Origin: Galaxea fascicularis
Lineage: Eukaryota > Cnidaria > Anthozoa > Scleractinia > Euphylliidae
Direction of reading: 5' to 3'
NCBI GenBank assembly: GCA_948470475.1
Contig: OX419338.1
Coordinates: forward strand, 16,860,030 to 16,924,029
Length of the DNA: 64,000 nt
Positions 58,601-64,000 of this stretch are shown here, piece after piece. Position 1 is the stretch's first letter. Every line of letters begins with the position of its first letter. A program made the translations under genes and the position numbers. The notes beneath the pieces were generated by a model. The model was given only the letters and a program-made list of their open reading frames with translations, searched no databases and was not told the origin of the DNA.

Positions 58601-61600
58601 ATACTTGGCTTTGTGCCAACAAACTTTCTTTAAATATTGAAAAATCAAACTTCATACTTTTTCATCCACCTCAAAAGAAGTTGCAGGACTCTTCTTTTAA
58701 TCTTAAACTATGCAATAAGCAACTGAAGAGAGAATATTGCATTAAATATCTTGGTATTTTGATTGACTCTCATCTAAACTGGAAAAAACAAGTTGAATTT
58801 ATAGGTAAAAAAATTAGGAGAAGTATTGGCATCTTATGCAAACTAAGACATTATGTCGATTTGAATATTTTGGTGAAACTCTATTATGCTTTAATTTATC
58901 CTTTTTTGACCTATGGAATTCTAATTTGGGGAAATACTTATGACACTACTCTCAAACCTATATTTATATTACAAAAGAAAGCGGTACGCATCATCACATT
59001 CTCTAAACTAGATAGTTATTCTAGTCCATTATTTAAATCTCTTGGACTAATTAAGTTTTTTGATATTGCTTTATTTCAAATTGCGTTTTTTATGTACAGA
59101 TTTCATAATAATCTGCTGCCTGCTGCATTTCATTATTTTTTTACTAAGGTAACAAGTGTTCATAGCTATAATACTAGATTTGCAGCAAAACACTCTTACT
59201 ATCTTCCCTACGCTAGAACCAATTATGGCAAATTTAATATCCGTTTTCAAGGTCCATCTGTCTGGAATGCTATTGATGATAATATAAAAGTATCATCCTC
59301 TATATCAATCTTCAAAAAACGATTAAAGGAACAATATCTCGAAAGATACTAGGGGTTAGTTGCTGTACTTCTTGACTTCTTCTTGACTGTTTTTTTTTTT
59401 TTTTCTTTTTTTCTCTCTTGTAGTTTGCTCCCGATTTCACATATTTATAATTAATATATTATATCCCTTATACGTTCTGTGTTCTGTGTTCTGTGTTGTC
59501 TTGTGTTTCTTTATTGTGTGTGCCGACCTAAACTAGTAGTTAACATATATATAAACTGGCTGCCTATCATTATTAACCTTTCAGTTATTCTAGGCAGCCA
59601 GTGCTCTCCTATTTTATTTTTGTAATTGACAAATGTATTTATACGTAACTTTTCAAAGTGAGAGAATAAAGTTGTTGTTGTTGTTGTTGTTGTTGTTGTA
59701 CTGGTAGTGGTAGTGGTAGTGGCAGTGGCAGTGGTAGTGGTAGTGGCAGTGGCAGTGGCAGTGGTAGTGGCAGTGGTAGTGGTATTGGTAGTGGCAGTGG
59801 TAGTGATAGTGGTAGTGGTAGTGGCAGTGGTAGTGGTAGCGGTACTGGTAGTGGCGGTGGCAGTGGTAGTGGCAGTGGTAGTGACAGTGGTAGTGGTACT
59901 GGCAGTGGCAGTGGTAGTGGTAGTGGTAGTGGTAGTGGTAGTGGTAGTGGTAGTGGCAGTGGCAGTGGTAGTGGCAGTGGTAGTGACAGTGGTAGTGGTA
60001 TTGGCAGTGGCAGTGGTAGTGGTAGTGGTAGTGGTAGTGGCAGTGGTAGTGGTATTGGCAGTGGTAGTGGTATTGGTAGTGGTATTGGTAGTGGCAGTGG
60101 TAGTGGTAGTGGTAGTGGCAGTGGCAGTGGCAGTGGCAGTGGCAGTGGTAGTGGTAGTGGTAGTGGTAGTGGCATTGGAAGTGGTAGTGGTAGTGATAGT
60201 GGTATTGGTATTGGTAGTGGTAGTGGTAGTGGTAGTGGTAGTGGTATTGGTAGTGGCAGTGGTATTGGTAGTGGCAGTGGTAGTGGTAGTGGTATTGGTA
60301 GTGGTAGTGGTAGTGGTAGTGGCAGTGGCAGTGGTAGTGGTAGTGGTAGTGGTAGTGGCATTGGAAGTGGCATTGGTAGTGATAGTGGTATTGGTATTGG
60401 TAGTGGTAGTGGTAGTGGTAGTGGTATTGGTAGTGGCAGTGGTATTGGTAGTGGCAGTGGTAGTGGTAGTGGCATTGGTAGTGGCAGTGGTAGTGGTAGT
60501 GGTAGTGGTAGTGGTAGTGGTATTGGTAGTGGCAGTGGTAGTGGTAGTGGCAGTGGTAGTGACAGTGGTAGTGGTATTGGCAGTGGCAGTGGTAGTGGTA
60601 GTGGTACTGGTAGTGGTAGTGGCAGTGGCAGTGGTAGTGGCAGTGGTAGTGACAGTGGTAGGGGTATTGGCAGTGGCAGTGGTAGTGGTAGTGGTAGTGG
60701 TAGTGATAGTGGCAGTGGCAGTGGCAGTGGCAGTGGTAGTGGTAGTGGTATTGGTAGTGGTAGTGGCAGTGGTAGTGGCAGTGGTAGTGGTATTGGCAGT
60801 GGTAGTGGCAGTGGTAGTGGTAGTGGCAGTTGCAGTGGCAGTGGCAGTGGCAGTGGTAGTGGCAGTAGTAGCAGTGTCAGCAGCAGGTAGTAGTATCATC
60901 GGTAGCGGAAGTGGAAGCGCAGCAGTACTGGGCGGTCGCAGTGGCAATAGTGGTAACGGTCGGCGGTAGCGGTACTGGTGGTAGTGGTAGTGGTAGTGGT
61001 AGTGATAGTGATTTGGCCTGAAATCTCAAGTTCCCTGAAATTCGATTTTTCCTGGCCTACAGACCGGGTATCATGTCAATAACATAGATCCAAATTTATT
61101 TTGTGGTTTAACAATCGGGCTATTGCCCATTTCGGAATTGCACAGGGAACTTGGGTGAGTTTCAAATTTTACGTAATCGATAAATTGAGACCATCACATG
61201 AAAGATACCCTTGAGACTGGTCGATTGACCAAGTCTAATTCTTTCAGAGTGTTGAACATTAGATTGGCCCTTGAAACATGGTTCAATATCCATACAGGTG
61301 TCTCTTGGTGATAGCGTCCCCCAAAACCATACATCAAACTCTTTTTTTTTTTTTTCGTGATTTCTGTGATATTCTTAAAAATGGGCAAATACATTGATTT
61401 TCACCTCAGTTATTTCCAAATAGTAAGTGGATGATGGGATTTTACAATTTTCAGCAAACTGAATAATATTTTTAAGAGTTTGTATGGTTTTAAGGGATGC
61501 AGCCTTAAAATTAGAAACGTTTGTATGGATTTTGAACGATGTTTTAAGGCCATAACTTGGTCTCTGTTCTACCCGAAAGAATCAAACTTGGTCAATCGAC

Positions 61601-62600
61601 CAATCTCAATGTTATCGTTCATGTGATGGTCTCAATTTATCGATCACTTAAAATTTGACACTCGCGCCAGTTCCCTGCGCAACTCCAAAATTGCCCAGCA
61701 ATAGAAATCAATGAATTAACATGTGACTTTTTCCAAAAACTCAAGAAAGAGAAACAAAAGGATCTGATGCATGGTTGATTTCATTTTCAGCAAACGTCAG
61801 TACACTATTTCTCCTAATTCAGGCCTTCAAATCAAAAAATAACTACAGACCTAGGTTTTTGACGTGATAGCCAGTCTGAATTTCAGGGAACTTGAGATTT
61901 TTTATAGGCCAAATCGGCACTTACACCCTTTTTGCACTCAGTTTTATTACATATAAAATTTATTTATATTTCTTCTTTCCTCGTCATTTTGAGTTATTCT
62001 GTTGTTTTAAGTAACTGACGAGCGAACATCCCACTTACGCAGATTGAGAGAAAGAAGATTGACGAGTTGAGGTTGCCTGAGAAAGTTAGTTACATCTTGC
62101 CATCTTGCGATGCATCAGCCATGAAAATTAACGCAAAGCTGTTGAGCGAAGGCCCTGTTGGTGAAACCCTCTTGGAAACAGAACAGCTAAACGTAACACT
62201 TTCGCTGGTATGTTATATCTAGTAGTTATTGTCGTTATATGTTTTCCTGTATGAAATAAAAGAATTTTCTTAACCTCCTCGTCCTATTGGCTAAGCGGAC
62301 TGAACGCGGAAGTTGCAACTGATCCTGAGATACGAGCAAAGAGCAGGAAGCTGAAGTTTTAAAATTCTTCCTTTAAAAAATGCTGTGTTAGTTCTTGCAA
62401 CGAAAAACAAATACGTCGAGTTCAAATTGTCATGTCTTCGTTTTCCCCGTCATTCACTAATACTCTTATTATTTGCTTTTATTTGCTGCTCCAATAACGA
62501 GAACAAATATTTATCTTTGAAGATCCCTCGCTGTGAAACCACAAGGGCGGCAGTTGAACACGAACACGTGGCCAACCAACCAAGCGAACAGAGTTCTTAA
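52641..62600 (+). CDS. Uncharacterised 183-residue protein, gene D (paralogue of gene C)
   Basis: Coding exons 52641-52826, 53177-53299, 62043-62207 and 62523-62600 (stop TAA), all phase 0, encode 62+41+55+25 residues. It begins [10 protein letters not shown]; exon 1 ends NNRSTFLQ; exon 2 has [13 protein letters not shown] and [11 protein letters not shown]; exon 3 has [20 protein letters not shown] and [13 protein letters not shown]; exon 4 is [25 protein letters not shown]. Exon 3 shares about 28 of 52 aligned residues with gene C. Exon 2 is 41 codons in both. Function unknown. Intron 2 is 8.7 kb here against 0.6 kb in gene C because of the satellite, the LINE and a foldback element. Confidence 0.75.
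53403..56330. repeat. Degenerate hexanucleotide satellite GGTAGT/GGCAGT, left arm
   Basis: About 2.9 kb of six-base units: mostly GGTAGT and GGCAGT, with GGTATT, GGTACT, GATAGT and GACAGT variants. The six-base register is kept throughout, which is why all frames stay open on both strands (poly-Thr, poly-Val/Ala, Pro-Leu). Marked blocks recur: the word GGCATTGGAAGTGG at about 54233 and 55493, and the arrangement near 53470-53700 again near 54350-54600. It lies in intron 2 of gene D. Confidence 0.95.
56331..59699 (+). mobile_element. CR1/L2-like LINE inserted in the satellite
   Basis: It begins right where the satellite stops (after GGTA at 56330) and ends in a GTT-unit tail (59670-59699), then the satellite resumes with CTGGTAGTGG. 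GGTA plus CTGG restores a normal satellite unit, so the target duplication is at most about 3 bp. Only about 76 bases precede the ORF and no ORF1 is present. Confidence 0.85.
56407..59352 (+). CDS. LINE ORF2: APE-type endonuclease and reverse transcriptase, 981 residues, intact
   Basis: Endonuclease part: LLHSNIRSL near residue 33, GLSETKI near 62, GDFNVDLL at about 174, SDHLPNF at about 241. Reverse transcriptase: [54 protein letters not shown] at about 675, catalytic FADD at about 704-707, KLSLN..KS, KYLGI. The C-terminus has the usual [14 protein letters not shown] and WNAIDD..K segments. Length and motif order fit a full ORF2 of the CR1/L2/Rex group. It nicks target DNA and copies its own RNA into it. 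No stop or frameshift over 2.9 kb and a preserved active site suggest a young, possibly mobile copy. Transcription in sense with gene D. Confidence 0.93.
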   Translation: MPVDSNFSYYSFHDFHSNVDISECLSSKQAFSLLHSNIRSLSGNFEAFTTMLTELYFPFSVIGLSETKIKFGEQPLINIDLPGYTFVSQNTLSNAGGVGFYVRNDLTFTVLAELSCTTADYEALWIEIQNSHSHNVICGVIYRHPNDNLGSFLDYLNSTAECIDRGSKYCTVLGDFNVDLLKIEKHQPTDDFLNTMSSFCFQPQILQPTRITDHSATLIDNIFFNSLEHFTISGNVIYDISDHLPNFLIFDKFSSLSNNVKLYKRDYSHFNQQHLLSELQVIDWHSVFLDQDASNMFSTFYDMISAIIDKHIPLKLLSKKERRFLSKPWISTGLRKSIYIKNKLYKKFLKSKSIYTHAKFKLYRNKLNHLLKISKRKYYNNYFFENISNSKKVWKGVKQIVNFKPQTSTKQIKLRLDDCEITDSVEVANAFNSYFSNIGNDLAKTIPSVEKDPKDYLHNCIQPSFFIFATTSSEIEEEISKLKSGKSTGPFSISVDILKPLKTVLSKPLEIIFNTSFSSGIVPTDIKLANIIPVFKKGSQTCLSNYRPISLLSVFHKLLEKLMYNRLINFLENHHILFDKQFGFRSKHNTDHAILSIVDKIQNSIEGREYSCGVFLDFSKAFDTVNHKILLMKLEHYGIRGIANEWFRSYLDNRQQIVTVNGVSSAKCGTLCGIPQGSVLGPLLFLLYINDFHNSSKLFEFHLFADDANLFYEHKSLQQLQENINYELINIHTWLCANKLSLNIEKSNFILFHPPQKKLQDSSFNLKLCNKQLKREYCIKYLGILIDSHLNWKKQVEFIGKKIRRSIGILCKLRHYVDLNILVKLYYALIYPFLTYGILIWGNTYDTTLKPIFILQKKAVRIITFSKLDSYSSPLFKSLGLIKFFDIALFQIAFFMYRFHNNLLPAAFHYFFTKVTSVHSYNTRFAAKHSYYLPYARTNYGKFNIRFQGPSVWNAIDDNIKVSSSISIFKKRLKEQYLERY
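59700..61010. repeat. Degenerate hexanucleotide satellite, right arm
   Basis: It continues the GGTAGT/GGCAGT satellite after the LINE for about 1.3 kb. Words GGCATTGGAAGTGG (about 60171) and GGCATTGGAAGTGGCATT (about 60358) link it to the left arm. The register decays after 60830 (GCAGTTGCAG, AGCAGTGTCAGCAGCAGG) into GGCGGTAGCGG. Confidence 0.93.
61011..61914. mobile_element. 0.9-kb foldback element
   Basis: TTTGGCC.GAAATCTCAAGTTCCCTGAAATTC at the left is inverted at AATTTCAGGGAACTTGAGAT...GGCCAAAT at the right. Further inner pairs: CGATAAATTGAGACCATCAC with GATGGTCTCAATTTATCGAT; GGTCGATTGACCAAGT with ACTTGGTCAATCGACC. Arms cover most of the element. No ORF. Confidence 0.85.
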
Positions 62601-63380
62601 GAAGTGTTATTTCAACCTGACATTCTAATTTGAGCCTCAGACGGCCCGAGGTCATTCACTACGTCGGACCGTCTGAGCCTTTGCGTTATTATGGAACTTG
62701 AGCAAGGACGACAGCCGGCAACGGCAACGAAGAGGTTCTGCGGAATTCGAAACAATAATTCACGAGATCGTCACTTACTATTTGACGTAAACCGCAAGTG
62801 CCCTCTGTACGTGCCGTGCTCATACGCTCCTCAGTTGTGACAAGAAAATATGGCGGTTATCTTTGAGACGTGGCCATGAAGTAAGCGTGACGGATAGATC
62901 GCCGTTTGTGAAAACTGCCAGTTACAAACCAAATCGAAGTAACGAGGCTGCTTCGAACAAAGATAACACTACAAGAACCAAGGAATGTGGCTGACATTTT
63001 GCGAAAAAAATACTTTTTAAAAGATTATTTAATGCGCCACCCCTCCAATTGAGCGTGCAGTGACACGATTCACAGTTAATATGACTGACGAGTGTTGAGG
63101 AAATACGAAAGAAAGACGGACAGCAGGAAAGGAAAAATAAGGAACCGACGGCAGTAAGGCAGTTTGTCACTTCAAATGTCACTTGAGCAGTTTAGCTGCA
63201 ATTGAAATTACTTTCAATCCGGCATGTCTAAGTGTCGAGTTATATAATCGATTAACATTCAAAAATGTACTCAAATAACGTTGCACATAAGAGAAGTGTC
63301 CTCCTCAAATCAATCCTCTTACTAACCGAATTCGAGGTCCGTACTGCAAATGCGAGGTAATGTTACTCTCCAAAGCTCGG
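62601..63380. other. Intergenic, no gene seen
   Basis: A short hairpin CTCAGACGG...CCGTCTGAG (62635-62677) lies just after the gene D stop. The rest shows nothing I can name. Confidence 0.5.
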
Positions 63381-63384
63381 CCAT

Positions 63385-63978
63385 GGGCACTGCCTGCCAT
63401 TTATATTGGGGAGTCTATCATAGAGTACAGGACCAAGACCAGACTTCTTGGTGTTACCGTAGATCAAAATCTGAGCTGGATACCCAATCTGCAATAAATC
63501 GTTAAGAATTTCGTTTTATTTGAAGGTTATCCAGCTTTTCATTACGTACGCTATGCCAGTGTGGGGCAGCGTAAGTCAGACGGAGTTATTCAAATCATTA
63601 GAAAGACAACACTGCCGTGCTGCCAGGATGATATTTAGTTTTCCGTCAGATATGCCAATAGCTGACGTCTTAGCCGCTTTTAAGTGGAACACCTTAACAC
63701 ATCAATTTAAACTTTCTTTAATTCAGTTTTTTTACAAAGGTTACTACGGTGTGCTTCCACACGTTTTAGCTGAACAATTGATAATCCACAGCAATAGATC
63801 TGTGTCAAGAACGAAACCCGGGTTATTAGCTCTGACGTTTAAGTCAAACTACGTTAAAAACTCCATTGCTTATATAGGGGCTGTCCTATGGAACGCCATA
63901 AGTCGTTCAAATGGTTTTATCTTAGATTGCACAGACATGAAATCTTTTCTGAAAAGTCTTAAAAGGTTAGCCCCATAA
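63385..63978 (+). pseudogene. LINE reverse transcriptase C-terminal fragment
   Basis: 63400-63500 reads ...GESIIEYRTKTRLLGVTVDQNLSW, then a stop and frame change, and 63520-63978 reads KVIQLFITYAMPVWG, RQHCRAARMIF, FKLSLIQFFYKGYYGVLP, GAVLWNAISRS and a normal end. This is the thumb and C-terminal region of a CR1/L2-like RT. No upstream RT core is present, so it is 5'-truncated. Confidence 0.78.
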
Positions 63979-64000
63979 ATATTTAACAACAGATCTGAGA

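Noticed and set aside
59511..60969. Open frames of 278-478 codons in the right satellite arm
   Set aside because: Same artefact; they run into unrelated flanks.

Overview
The window is eukaryotic, AT-rich metazoan DNA: short phase-consistent exons with GT-AG (and two probable GC-AG) introns, very many short terminal-inverted-repeat (TIR) elements, tRNA-like SINEs, CR1/L2-like and Penelope-like retroelements, an NWD-family NACHT/WD40 gene, and ZU5/UPA-type genes. Gene content and repeat style suggest an anthozoan cnidarian, probably a stony coral. This is inference; no database search was possible.

Layout. 1-19375 (+): the 3' part of a large multi-exon NACHT and WD-repeat gene of the NWD1/NWD2 type. 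It enters the window inside its NACHT domain and ends at 19375. One of its introns holds an antisense, intronless class A GPCR gene (7325-6314), whose NPxxY codons sit on an AT microsatellite that appears to have shifted the reading frame. 19653-21830: a nest of repeats containing a nearly exact 984-bp tandem duplication. 24313-62600: two copies of one arrangement. In each, a minus-strand gene for a ZU5/UPA-type protein (A: 27192-24313; B: 44260-39838) lies head-to-head with a plus-strand four-coding-exon gene for a protein of about 182 residues that I do not recognise (C: 32133-34481; D: 52641-62600). The interval between partners carries two composite control modules per copy: a perfect palindrome GGGGAATCCCC (NF-kappaB-type site) next to a GAAANNGAAA motif (IRF/ISRE-type), with an ATGCAAAT octamer at the two plus-facing modules. 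This duplicated divergent pair is the most interesting system here and looks like a co-regulated innate immune locus.

Mobile DNA reshaped the second copy. Intron 2 of gene D grew to 8.7 kb through a roughly 4.2-kb degenerate hexanucleotide satellite (about 53403-56330 and 59700-61010), split by a LINE with an intact 981-residue endonuclease/reverse-transcriptase ORF, followed by a 0.9-kb foldback element. Gene B carries a TA-flanked element immediately after its first recognised donor site. Relics of two Penelope-like elements, two further LINE reverse transcriptases and a Crypton-like fragment fill the gaps. The giant poly-Thr, poly-Val and Pro-Leu open frames in the satellite are not genes.
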